NCBI GenBank assembly: GCA_012295275.1
Contig: CM022678.1
Location: forward strand, 12,668,092-12,732,091
DNA length: 64,000 nt
From: Chrysomallon squamiferum
Taxonomy: Eukaryota > Mollusca > Gastropoda > Neomphalida > Peltospiridae
Reading direction: 5' to 3'
Under the pieces are notes generated by a model, which was not told where the DNA came from, made no database searches, and saw only the letters and a list, made by a program, of their open reading frames with translations. Each line of letters opens with the position of its first letter. The first letter of the stretch is position 1. This document shows positions 23,146 through 34,610 of this stretch, piece by piece. Made by a program: the position numbers and the translations under genes.

Positions 23146-25061
23146 GGGTCATTCTGTGTCAAATCACCCCCCCACCAAAAACAAAATTTAAACCCGACCG
23201 TCTCAGATTTTTATAAAACTTGGTATACTTGTTGACTGGGATCCCACAGCACCAAATCTTTTTTGGCAAAAATGGGTGTGACCACTAACCTTAGAACCCT
23301 CATATCACAGGAACTACTGGGCCAATCTTCATAAAATTGGTATTGTTGAAAAGCCAATATGACAAGGATTCCAAATCTGCCATTTTTGTTCAGTTTGGAA
23401 ACTATTGGAGTACACTGACCTTTTGACCTTTGCTATGACCTTGAAATTGACTGTGTGGATCACGTGACCTTGAGATGACCTTTATTGAAATTTAATCTCC
23501 CACATGTTATAATATAAATGTTTCCTGGGTGTAATATTTTTTGTTTAGCCACAATATAGATTTAAAAAATGCACATACATGAAAATAACACCTTTTCAGC
23601 CATTAACATCTGATTAACTAAAACCTGAATGATCAATTTTGGATGCTAGGAATCACCATCTTTCTTGATCATCGGGTAAGACATTGTAGGCCTACATGTA
23701 TGCATAATGTTCACATAAAAAAGTTTCCAGGGTGTCATATTTTTTGAGTAGCCATAATAGAGATTTAAAAAATGCATACCTGCATGGATGATTGATACAA
23801 TGCATTACATTTTCTCTGAGACCAAAAACTCATCTTTGGAGTTAAAACCCACCTGACATGTCTGAAGGAATGCTGAAGGATATGAAAAGATGCCAAATGG
23901 CATGACATGTTCTACACAATCAGGCTCAAAGGGTTAACATGAAGTGATGCTTCGGGCAGGTCAGAAACTCCTTTAGATCCCCTGGTGCAATCTCCATTGA
24001 GCACATGGCAATTAGAAGTTTAAGACAAAGACGTTTCTTCATCTGCATTTCTTTGACAATCTGAAGCTTTTTAAGTTGGACACAATGTCAGATGTTGATA
24101 AGTAAGCATTGTTTTCTTCATAAAACCTATTAAGTCATTTTATCATGTCATGTGGCCTTGCCATTGGTTTTGAACAAGGTTTCAGTCAACTACAGTACAA
24201 CCCAGTCTGAAATCAGACGTCATCAAGTGATGTACTGCATAATGTATTTGTACACCCAGTCTTCAGCACAGAGTATGAACAAGGTCTACCTTCACCTTAA
24301 TAACCTGTGATTTATACTCGAGAAGATTGACATAAATGCCCAAGACTTGTGGGCCTTTAGCAATAACACATGTACTCTGCTGCCATTTTATGACCTGCCT
24401 GTCGAGTTTTGGCGAAACTCCTGTCAAACTCCATTCACTAGCACATTCCAGTAAATGAATGAAAGGACAGAAAAAAACTAGCATCAGCTACAGTAACATT
24501 AAAATGATATCTTAATGTCTGAATCCTACCCAGAGCGTGTGCAAATCTTGACTTTGCCACACTTTACCACTGAAAGGACAATGAATGAATTTGAAACAAT
24601 GAATTACCTTATGAAAAAAAGCTGTGTGGTGAAGAAATAGAAAGTGATTCAATCCCTCTGTGATAAGAAACAAGGGAAAGTTCTGTCAAATGAATTGAAG
24701 GAGGAAATAATCCAATTTTATGAAAGTGATGAGAACAGTAGAATATGTCTGGGAATGAAGGATACAGTGAGCATTTGAAACAAAGATGGTGAAAACGTTA
24801 AGCATCAGAAACACCTAGTTCTCTCAAATTTATGTGAACCTTATGCATACATGTAGGCCTACAACGTCTTACTCGATGATCAAGAAAGATGGTGATTCAT
24901 AGCATCCAGAATTGATCATTCAGGTTTTAGTTAATCAGATGTTAATGGCTGAAAAGGTGTTATTTTCATGTATGTTATTTTTATAAATCTATATTGTGGC
25001 TAAACAAAAAATATTACACCCAGGAAATTTTTTGGGTGGGTGTTTTGACATGGAATGACCC
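23146..25061. mobile_element. DNA transposon remnant, 1.9 kb, inverted ends, CAAT target duplication
   Basis: The left end reads GGGTCATTCTGTGTCAAATC and the right end, complemented, GGGTCATTCCATGTCAAAAC. Further in, about 190 bp near 23506-23697 is repeated inverted at 24848-25025. CAAT flanks both ends (23142-23145, 25062-25065). Unit 2 has the unoccupied site with a single CAAT at 41438-41441, so insertion followed the duplication. A ~60-bp block near 23525 is repeated directly near 23727. Confidence 0.88.
24569..24842 (+). pseudogene. Transposon-borne reading frame remnant
   Basis: One frame reads NELKEEIIQFYESDENSRICLGMKDTVSI, a stop, then NKDGENVKHQKHLVLSNLCEP, with an earlier stop after SCVVKK. 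The pattern F-Y-x-S-D-E-x-S-R, G-x-K-D-x-V-S, Q-K-x-L-x-L-x-N-L is one I associate with proteins carried by repetitive elements in several invertebrates. I cannot name the superfamily. Two in-frame stops show it is dead. It lies inside the inverted-end element at 23146-25061. Confidence 0.55.
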
Positions 25062-25331
25062 CAATGTAAAAATGGTTTAAATAACTTATATTTACATATT
25101 TTTCAGTACTAATAGTAATACTAAATTAAGTTAAATAAACAATGAAAATGAACAGATAATATCAGAATTGTTTCACTAAAACATATTCTTAGTTTTCACA
25201 ATATTAGGACTAAACTGTAATATAAGCAATGGAAATATATAGATAAAATCAGAATAATTTTAGTAAGTTATAATTCTCAGTTTTCTCAATATCAGTACTA
25301 AATTAAGTTATACAAAAACTTGAAAACTTAC

Positions 25332-25548
25332 CAATGTGCAGCCATGATTTTTCCAAACTGCAGGATGTTCTTGCATCAAATATGTATATTTAACTCCACT
25401 GTATTGTACAGTTCAGTGATTCCCAGTAAATATAACATGAAGGAGAACGTCAGATTCACAAAGACGGCAATAAAAGGAATGCATACAAATGTGATGCGAG
25501 CTTCACTACACTCACTGTCATTAGTAATCTGATCAACTAGCAGTCCAC
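25332..25548 (-). other. Exon-like segment with a hydrophobic stretch (unit 1)
   Basis: Bounded by TTTTACAG|GT and TTG|GTAAGT on the - strand. One frame reads GLLVDQITNDSE.. then a membrane-like ITFVCIPFIAVFVN..FMLYLLG, but stops 14 codons later (LNIHI, stop) before the donor. The unit 2 homologue (about 41845-42080) has indels and a different frame. The segment is therefore more likely a noncoding leader exon or intron sequence than a membrane domain. Confidence 0.3.
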
Positions 25549-26584
25549 CTGTAAAACAAGGCTTTAACAGTTCTGCCTTGACCAGTCATCAGTCCAGATT
25601 TGAAAAAGCTGGAGCACATTTTGGTTACCACTGTGTTGTTGTATACAGTCAGCACAGCCAGCTGCATACATTTTGCATGAACTGGAATCAGCTTAGCTGT
25701 GAGAGTGTCATTAGGTGTCGCTTTGATAAATCCAACATTTGACTGGAGAGATAAACTGGATGCTGGAGGCAACTGAATCCTTTAACTACAGATGTAGTCT
25801 AGAGACTCAAAGTAACATTTTCTCTCTGAAACAGATTTCTTAAACTGTTTTATAAACTACAGCTCCACATTTTAGAATGATGTTTTTACTGTTAGATGGG
25901 ACTGATGTGACAATACTTTGATAAAAATAGTTTGACACTTAATACAACTTTTACATTTCGTTGTTGCTTGTGGTTGTTTCACAACTCAGTTTACTGTAAT
26001 GTCTTTGTAACACTTCTTTTATTAATCACTCAGCATTTTTCCAGCCAAATATTACAATGAATTTAAAGCAGGTGTCACATTTTTTTTGTTCAGTGTAAAC
26101 TCCCAGAGAATTTAACAGTGAGTTCTTCTGCAGACCACACTTTCAACTCTAACTGCTCATATGTAACTTGTATTCAGTTACTTAGTTAATATGACATATG
26201 AAACTGGTATACCTTTCATTTCAATAATTATAAAAAAAAACTTCAGATCAGGGTGATGCTATCACATGTTGTACAAGATCATTTTTTTCTTCACTCTGTC
26301 TGCTTGTATAAACACACTGTACTGTACAAATTTGTAGCTTTCAGCCTTCAGTAATCTGCAACAGTCTCCATTCCAAATTGTCATGGCTTTATGATTTCAT
26401 GTTAATGTACAGACATAGTCCCTCTCTTCTGTGGTTGGCAGCTGTGATCTTGGAAAAAAATACGAAAGAAAGAAAAAAGAAGGAATAATACAATATAACT
26501 GTTCAACAAGTTTAGTGGATTGGACTTTAAGTTAAGTTAACACTGGGTTAACAACGCCTGATATCCGAATAATTTTTATTTTGT

Positions 26585-26586
<2 letters not shown>

Positions 26587-26629
<43 letters not shown>
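26587..26629. repeat. (ATA)n microsatellite
   Basis: Uninterrupted AAT trinucleotides. Confidence 0.9.
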
Positions 26630-27439
26630 TTTGTTTAAGAGGTTCAAAAGTTGTTTCATATATTTTTCCATAATTATTCTGCAGTAATTACAATAATTTA
26701 TGATCATCATTAGTGCTTAAGTTGTTTTATTCAGTGAAAAATAAATTATTGTAAAGAATCAAAGTAATTTTAATGTTTTTCCGGATTTAAAAAAATATAC
26801 AGAAGAAAGTAAATTACAAATTTCTTTTTGTTTTTGTATTTTATATTCTGATGCTACACTTAGAAAGATTCTGCCATTTTAAATCACGTGGTTCCGTTCA
26901 ATCACCGGAAATCGTGATTAACAAGTGGAAACTTGTCTATTTTAAAAGATAGCACCTGCGACATAAAGTTTTAATAATAAACATTTCATTCTCAAACATT
27001 TGCAAAATAGTATTTATCTTTTAATTTAATTTATTTTAGGGATGTTGTTTAATAAAAAAAGAAAATTTTTGTTTCCTGATGTTGAGAAATTTAACACATA
27101 GCTATTGTGAATTTTACATGAGCTTGAATGTCAAAATTAATTTTAATGAGAAAAAAACCCCATATTAAAATTTCAAATTCAGAAAAAAAAGGGAAACAAA
27201 TTATATCGTCAACAGTTTTTATTTATTTACTCATACATTATTACTATTATTATTTTATTATTATCGGTATTATTATTATTATTATTATTATTTAGTAAGA
27301 AATATTCTTAACCATTTTACATTACATTTCAATTTTAGATCATAATTATACGAAGTCAGTTCACATGAAATTGATCTTTGTTATTTTAGTTGTCTATTGA
27401 AAATATTTTTAATCGACGTCTACACTTTTTCAAACTCCT

Positions 27440-27730
27440 TGAATAGACTTATTTACAGTCGTCTGTTAATTCTCGACATGTTACATAAAGACAATGTTGT
27501 TAATTCTCACTGTTAATACCATCAGTGAATCAGTTTTCCGTTTAGTTTGGTCTCGTCTCATACGTAATTTTTTAATTAACGGAAAGTCTGCTCACAGACT
27601 TTTCTTAATTTAACGGAAAATCGTCAAAGTTTGAGAACGGAGCGCGGTCAAAGTCTGGCGAGAAAGAGTTCTTTCATTATTCGCTCGCTCGTCAATCAAC
27701 GGTAAATAATCTGAGATCTGTGAACCTTTA
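27440..27730. promoter_or_regulatory. GC-richer conserved block, unit 1 (matches 42330-42630)
   Basis: About 290 bp including GAACGGAGCGCGGTCAAAG and CGCTCGCTCGTCAATCAACG is nearly identical to unit 2, apart from a ~17-bp difference before ATTCGCTCGC. CpG-rich against an AT-rich background, it looks like a promoter or first-exon region, but no start codon or clear initiator was found. Confidence 0.4.
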
Positions 27731-28059
27731 CTTTAAAAATATATTGACAGCATAAAATAATTCCTCAACTCTGACTTCACATAAACCAACTTGGAATTTC
27801 TTTCACATTTTTATTCTTTGAGTTTCAAATAGCATCTACGGGGTGTGCAAGCCCTGGCCCAGTATCTCCGTGATTTGAATCATTTCCATTTCTTTTTTTT
27901 TGTTTTTGTTCATTTGTTTCTGTTTATCCATCCATCTATCTATCTATCTATCCATGTATGTATATATTTATTCTTCAGTTAAATTATGTGCCAGTTTCAG
28001 ATAAAATATTTGATAGGTATATAATTTTAACAGTGAATAAAACAATACATTAACTTTTT

Positions 28060-28079
28060 GGTTCACTTTAAAGTGAACC
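28060..28079. promoter_or_regulatory. 20-bp perfect palindrome, unit 1
   Basis: GGTTCACTTTAAAGTGAACC is exactly self-complementary and is kept in unit 2 (43062-43081). It contains two opposed AAGTGA hexamers, a type known to bind IRF proteins; that function is inference here. Confidence 0.5.
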
Positions 28080-28209
28080 TGTGTCAAGAAGAACATACAT
28101 TGTCTAGTCAGATTATGTATACATACAAGCTATTATTTCTTTGCAACCTGTCATTACACATAACAAGGTTTGACAATAACACTGTTATGAAACATAACAG
28201 CTGGAGTCG

Positions 28210-28217
28210 TGACGTCA
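28210..28217. promoter_or_regulatory. CRE/ATF-type palindrome TGACGTCA, unit 1
   Basis: TGACGTCATCACAT occurs here, in unit 2 (43227-43234 plus flank) and at 59656-59663. The eight-base CRE consensus is intact in all three places. Confidence 0.5.
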
Positions 28218-28632
28218 TCACATAATGGGACAGATGGCTCCTTTTTGCTACTTGCTGGACTCATCCCAGGAGGTAGAACATTTGATTTGTGTAATATCGC
28301 TTCGTTGAATCATAAATATTCCGGGAAATAAAATGTCTAAGTTATTTACATTTCTGAATTGTAATATTTTATATTTGCGACTTTCTTCAAAATGACTATT
28401 GAAACAGAAAATAAAATTTAATGTAGTTATTTATTTTTTTATTTTTATAGAATTTTATTACACTGGAAATCAAATATCCATTTATACACATTAATTTTTT
28501 TGTCAGTATCTTTATTCTTATTAAAAACAACTCTGCCATAATAATAATATTAATAATAAATAAATAAATAAATACAAATCTGCTACCATAAACTGTCTGC
28601 CAAAACCAGTTTATTTATTTATTTATTTATTA

Positions 28633-28633
<1 letters not shown>

Positions 28634-28670
<37 letters not shown>
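28634..28670. repeat. (ATT)n microsatellite
   Basis: Uninterrupted TTA trinucleotides. A poly-Asn frame on the - strand is an artefact of it. Confidence 0.9.
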
Positions 28671-28689
28671 TGATGAAAATATACCGTCC

Positions 28690-29100
28690 AAACAAATTAG
28701 TGTAAAAATCAAACTCACACTGACTAAATTGCTCTTTGGGGGAATTATGCTTGATCGGGTACTTTTTGTGGAACGAAAGAAAATGTTCAGTTCAAAAACA
28801 TGTCTTTTAAAATTTGGAATCAAAGTTTTCTTCGATTTATGAAAGCAAAATATTTTGAAGTGAAGTCTACGAAACTATGTCTATTTCTGATAGGTACAGA
28901 GAAATGTCACATGAAAGTAGATACATTTTTTTATTTTAAAAATCACACATTTTAATCCGGAAAAAACAAAAAAATGTGGAATTGGAAAGGAAATGTTACT
29001 CTTTATTGTGTTGTATATGGCACGCTTCTTTGAACAAAAGTGTATCTGTGTCGAGCCGGGAAAAAAGCAGTTTTCAACTGATTCAGGCTTAACAATGTGT
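28690..29100. repeat. Paralogous block shared with 48510-48940
   Basis: Shared phrases include GGGAATTATGCTTGATCG, ACTTTTTGTGGA, CACACATTTTAATCCGG, GGAAAGGAAATGTTACTCTTTATTGTG and GTTTTCAACTGATTCAGGCTT. No conserved reading frame was seen, so it is treated as duplicated noncoding flank. Confidence 0.75.
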
Positions 29101-29129
29101 GTATGAGTATTACAAAATTCAGTTATTCT

Positions 29130-29290
29130 AATAATAATGATAATAATAACAATAATAATAATAAGAAGAAGAAGAAGAAGAAGAAGAAGAATGTTTTACA
29201 AAAAATGGAGAAAATATACCTTTAATATTATTATTATTGTTATTGTTATTATTATTATTATTATAATTATTATTATTATTATTTTTATTC
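29130..29290. repeat. Compound (AAT)n / (AAG)n / (ATT)n array
   Basis: (AAT)n, then (AAG)n at about 29163-29189, then (ATT)n at 29228-29284. Confidence 0.9.
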
Positions 29291-29449
29291 ACTTCTTCAG
29301 AACGTTTTTCTGTACGATATCATTTTAAAAGTATCTAAATATGACATGATATGCATACATAATTATAATAAACTTTAATTATTTCTATGATAATAACATT
29401 TCCACTTCAAAAACTCCATTGAATCGTTTATTTATTTCAAAAGCTAGCT

Positions 29450-29450
29450 A

Positions 29451-29500
<50 letters not shown>
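29450..29500. repeat. (ATT)n microsatellite
   Basis: Uninterrupted TTA trinucleotides. Confidence 0.9.
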
Positions 29501-29502
<2 letters not shown>

Positions 29503-29894
29503 TTTTGTTGAGACAAAGTAAAATTTCTACTTTTTATTATTCAATGAGAAAGATACAGTAAAAAAGGTAATAAAATAAATAAATCATTAGTTTATGAGTT
29601 TATTTATAATGCAATTTCATTAGCTCATAATTGTTGTTGTGAATATTATTTTTAAATTAAAAAGCAGACATCAGAGTCCGGATTCACCGTAAAAAAGATC
29701 CGAAAAACCCTACAAAAAACCAGCAAAAATTAAAAAAAAAAAAAAAAAAAAGTAGAAAAAATCATTATAAATAAATCAATAAATCAAAAAATAACAAAAT
29801 CCAAAAACATCAAATCAAATCAAATAATTAATTTTATAATGAGAAATAAATAAACAATCAACAGTCATTAGTATGTAGTAAAAGGTTTGCCTAC

Positions 29895-30000
29895 CTGTGG
29901 TAACAAATCGAAGTAAAACTCGAATCTTGTCAGCTAACTAACTGTAACAAATTCCACGCCGTCTGCTCGCTCTGTGAGAAGTCAGGGCAGACATTGTTTA
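29895..30000 (-). ncRNA. Probable noncoding 5' exon of unit 1
   Basis: On the - strand a GC-richer stretch (TCTGCCCTGACTTCTCACAGAGCGAGCAGACGG in two pieces) ends TTACCACAG|GTAGGC, a good donor. A homologue with the same design, ending CTACTGCAG|GTAACT, lies at 54986-55110 in unit 3. The only ATG gives 18 codons and is absent from unit 3, so the exon is probably untranslated. Confidence 0.4.
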
Positions 30001-30836
30001 TTTAGTTAATTTTGTTTCTCACTCACTCTGCGTTTCATCTTGATTCAACCCTCTTGAAAACGTTTCTGGAAAAATACATTAACTCACAATTTTATTCTAT
30101 AACATTTCTTCCAACTCTACCTTTCACATTTCATTATTTATTTATTTAACTTTATATTCATTAATTCATTTATTTTGTTTTATTTTATTTATTTATTATT
30201 ATTATTATTATTTTTTGTATCTTTTATTTGTATTTATATTTGTATTTTTTATTTATTTCATTACATCGTATTTGACGCCTGTAATAATTTTCTACATAAA
30301 TATGACCGTAATTAGAATCTTACTGAAAAAAGGCAAAAGTACTTAATAGCCACCGTGTTGATAGCTTTCAAACTGTAACCGTAGACATAAACGAATTCAT
30401 TCTGTGGATATTGTTTCTTTCGGAATAGAGATATGTATTTTATATTTTATTAAAAAAAAAATCAATTTCGGTATAAGGCATTTGCCTCATTTGCTTCAAT
30501 GTAGTTACGGCATGATAAATGACGAATAAAAATCTTGTGATTAACATGCAATCTAACATATTAGTGACCGATAAGTTTAAGTTGTTTCTATTTCTTTCCT
30601 TTCTTCTTGATTCATTTCGCAGCTAACATTAAAATTAATAACTGCCATATTGAAAAAGACACTGGACGCTTGAAAAAAAAATCTTAAGTCTCGTATTGAA
30701 AGCTTTCATAATAACAGTAGTTTCTTTTCATTTCCATCTTTCTTCTCCTTTCATCAAATAAACATTATCTATGAATAACTATAATTCACGTCAGTATAAT
30801 AATCATCATCATCATCATTTAAATTATTATGATTAT

Positions 30837-30837
30837 G

Positions 30838-30873
<36 letters not shown>

Positions 30874-30889
30874 GTTATTATTATTATAT
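30837..30889. repeat. (ATT)n microsatellite
   Basis: TTA trinucleotides with one interruption. Confidence 0.9.
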
Positions 30890-30969
30890 TAAAATTAAAA
30901 AAATAAAATCAGTGAACTGATATAAAAAAAAATTAAATGAAAAATTCATAAAATTCATAAAAAAACAAT

Positions 30970-31310
30970 CTCTAAAACTAGTTCTAGCTACATGCAGAGA
31001 TATAACAGTATTAATACAATCTGTCGTAACAGTTTTTCTGAATATGACAATAAAATGACATGTTTTAACGAATGTTTTAATATTAAGAAATTATGCAATC
31101 AAATAGTAACTAGTGTTTATTACCAAACAAAAACAAGATCAAAATGTTTGAGTTGTTAATTTATTAGGAACACAACACAAAAAAACTCTCACATTTCAAC
31201 ACTAAAAAAAAAAAAAAAAAAAAAAAAAGAAGAGAAAAGTAAACAAGAATTGAAATACTTCATTATTAAAGATGTAAATAATTTTGTCATACAGTCAAAT
31301 AATAACAAGT
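30970..31310 (-). repeat. Partial extra copy of the unit intron/exon-d block
   Basis: GCAGAGATATAACAGTATTAATACAATCTGTC matches 40745-40790, and TTATTAAAGATGTAAATAATTTTGTCATA matches 22795-22830 and 41088-41116. It is a degraded fragment of the same paralogous unit. Confidence 0.6.
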
Positions 31311-33130
31311 GTGCATTTTCAAACAAAAACCAGAAATGGATTTGAAAAGTGACACTTTATTGTTTCATATTCCTAATGAATTAGCCATTCAATTATTTTC
31401 GTCTGCTTTTTCTGTCACTGACCATACAACTCTTCTGTTGTGTCAACAGAATAATACAAAATTTACATTCTGATTTACCTTGCTTCTTAAATTAATGTTG
31501 TTAAGAAATACGTTTTCTTCTCCTATTATAATAAATTATTATAAAAAATTGCTTTCCTTTACCCAGAATACTAGTTTTAAAAAAAAGAGAAGAATTGACT
31601 TCCAGGAAAAGAACAAAATACTTACTAATATTAAAAATACAATCCATTATAATTGCCACTTTTCTAAATACCAAAACTTATTAACGGAATTAAAAGTAAT
31701 GCTAAAATAGAATTTAATTTATTTATTATCAATGTACATAGATGTGGTTAGTCTACAAAGTAAAATTATATGAATCAAAAGTAATACAATAAAATCATGA
31801 CTTGTACTAAAATAGACCAGCATCGCTAACTAATATATTTAATACTAGATTTGTTTCAGTCACGTGATAGTTTTATATGCACACAAGGTACTGAGATAGC
31901 ATGTCTACCTCTGTCCTGACTGAAAACATTAGCTGATTGCACAAGTTTGACAATCAAAAGTGGATGTATAACCCTTTTATATCTGAACCAGGTGAAAACT
32001 AAAATTCTTCATAAAATATCGAGTCAGTATCTGCTGTCATTTAAAGACAAATTTAGGATTAACGACAGAAATAGAGAAGAATTCACATTTATAAATAATT
32101 TACTGATTTACTCATCGATACATTACCCTCAGAATATTTACTTACTTATAATTCAGTTTATCCCAGCTTTAGATTTTTGCTGTTGTTTGTTAACCAGCTG
32201 TCCATATCTGATCATTATAACTCTTCAGTCCTGCCAATAAATTAACAGAAAACATAGATGTTTTCAAATTATTAATGTTGTGAAAATATAATGAACTAGA
32301 GAGTGACAAAAACTAAATAAGCATACAGAAACACAATACACTTCTGTATAGTGTTTTAGTACAGAGTCATCCAGTTTATGTACATATGTACATGTATGTG
32401 AGATTACAATTTGACTAAGGCTTAGAAATGTAACTTTCAGGTGTGTGGAACTACAATTATTATTGTTATTGCTGTTGTTATTATTAATTTCATTTGGTTA
32501 AGAAACATTCAAACAAACATGTTTATATCTCAATATACCTTTTATTGCTCTTAAGACTATTGACTTATCAATCTTGGCTCCATATTAAGGTTTGTAGGTA
32601 ATAACTTGTTTTATCACCCAACCCATTATAACAACAACATTAGCTGAACACCAGTGTCAACATTATAAGGAGCACTGACAGTACATAGTGGCACTATTCT
32701 TAGGCACTAAGAAATTTAGCTCTTCACTATGGATGTGTGTTTACTTTGAAAAATTATTTATTTGCATGCATAGTGTTCACAGTTATTTATTGAAAGTTTG
32801 ATTGCTGGTTTAGGTCTTAAAAGACAATTTTCAAAATAGTTTTCATTTAAAAAATAATAAATTGTAGTTATTTAAAACATAAATTGCTTTGATTTATAGC
32901 GACAACAAAATATTTATGATTGCACTAATATTGGTCACTGTCTTAACATGTCAGCTTTATTCTGGCCAGCTAGAATATCAAATGCCTCGATGCAGTTCAG
33001 CATTCTTAACTTCGAAGGATAAATCAGATATCTAAAGTTATTTCCCCCGTATATTTGTATGTATGTGTATCTATGTTTGTGTGTGTGTGTGTAAATTTGT
33101 ATGAAGTTGTCACTATAATCTCATGAATAT
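31311..33130. other. AT-rich stretch, nothing supported
   Basis: Open frames near 31480 and 31947 have AT-driven composition (Lys, Ile, Asn, Leu) and no splice or family support. Confidence 0.5.
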
Positions 33131-33141
33131 ATATAATTTTG

Positions 33142-33214
33142 TTACACCAGTCGTTTCAGTCGTACCACGACAGTGAAGTAGTCATATATATTTCGACTGA
33201 AATGACTGGTGTAA
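33142..33214. repeat. Hairpin: 21-bp inverted repeat, 31-nt loop
   Basis: Arms 33142-33162 and 33194-33214 (TTACACCAGTCGTTTCAGTCG and its complement) differ at one base. The transcript would fold tightly. It could be a MITE end or structured RNA. Confidence 0.8.
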
Positions 33215-33280
33215 TACTTGTCAGGTTTGGGCGATTGAGTTTCATTAGCGGAATTTGACGGGGTTTGTGAGGTCGTCATT

Positions 33281-33427
33281 GGACTTTGTCCTCCTGCGCC
33301 AGAGCGTTCTCGAATACTTTCTATGTGCAGAGTCTATTCAGACGCACATATGTCAGAAAATATTCAAATCCTAAAATACATTCATACATACATACATACA
33401 TATATACATCACAGAATCAAGCATAGG

Positions 33428-33468
<41 letters not shown>

Positions 33469-34138
33469 TACATATCTATTTACTAACGTTAGTGTGATGT
33501 CAAAGATAATTTGGACTTTGTTACAGATATGCTATTTACACACATAAATATTAAAATAATACATCAAATTTACAGAACTAAATTACATACGAGCAAACTA
33601 TTTTTAATAATAATCATAAATACGTGTGCATAGGTTTACTCGATATTATTCCAGATCATGTTTGTTTCTGAAAGAAACAATGTGTTTGTTTATTCATAGT
33701 TATAGGGAAAACGAGATGTATTTATTCGTTTGTCTTTGTATGTGTGTGTGCTACATATTCCAGCATAATGAATACATTCCAGAGTATCTGTGTACTTTTG
33801 TATGAGGGTGCAGCTGTACATAAAATTATATCTTTTTTGTGACATTAAAACTGTGTGTTAATACATATCGTTACATTATTATTATTAGAAGTAGTAGTAG
33901 TAGTAGTAGTAGACTAGTAGTAGCAGTATTCCTACATAATAACGAAAAACAATATTGTTTATTTTTACAGTATATATGAGTGTGTGTGTCTGTGTGTGTG
34001 TGTGTGTGTGTGTACGGGGGTATTTATGTGTATGTATGTAGTTTAGGATTTTGAATATTCTTTGTCTTATGTACTTCTGTTAGACTCTACTCATAGACAA
34101 TATTCGGGAAAGGACTGGCGCAGGAGGACAAAGTTCAG
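33281..34138. mobile_element. Inverted-repeat (foldback-like) element, ~110-bp arms
   Basis: Arms 33281-33395 and 34031-34138 are inverted copies, roughly three quarters identical. Both share ACTTTGTCCTCCTGCGCCAG on the outer side and ACATACATAC on the inner side. The interior holds (CA)n at 33429-33468, GTA repeats at 33891-33912 and (TG)n at 33979-34013, with no gene. It looks like a MITE or foldback element; no target duplication was identified. Confidence 0.6.
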
Positions 34139-34162
34139 TCGCTGAGACATACACACACCCAC

Positions 34163-34167
<5 letters not shown>

Positions 34168-34259
<92 letters not shown>
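34168..34259. repeat. (CT)n microsatellite, ~92 bp
   Basis: Pure CT run directly outside the right arm of the inverted repeat. The Arg-Glu frame on the other strand is an artefact. Confidence 0.95.
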
Positions 34260-34261
<2 letters not shown>

Positions 34262-34610
34262 CATTTGCTCTAAAATTCTTTACTAAATTAAAATTATGTA
34301 AACTCTTGCATGTCGCATACAATAAGATCACACACATACACACACTCACGCACACTCATACACACACGCATACATATACACACATCAGAAGAAATCCTGA
34401 CTGACGCTTATAGCCTGTTTGTCATATCCCAGTCAGTGTGATGAAGATATTTGTTTAGAATTTGCGATTCAGTTTAGACTTTAGTTGTTTTATGTTCAAC
34501 CAGTTTTCATTATTGACCACACATTTCGAATTTTTTTTTGCTTTTCCTACAGAGAGAATTTCAGTTAATAAAGAGCAATTTTGGCACAAACAGATAGTGT
34601 ACACATTTTG

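Noticed and set aside
24263-24484. 73-codon frame on the - strand within the transposon
   Set aside because: No family match recognised, and the coding trace of the element is on the + strand.
25332-25772. A membrane-spanning exon of the unit 1 gene
   Set aside because: A first reading seemed open throughout; the checked frame stops before the donor and is not kept in unit 2.
28623-29328. Frames rich in Asn, Ile and Arg
   Set aside because: Produced by ATT, AAT and AAG microsatellites.
34080-34355. 91-codon frame with an Arg-Glu run
   Set aside because: Complement of the (CT)n tract; no other support.
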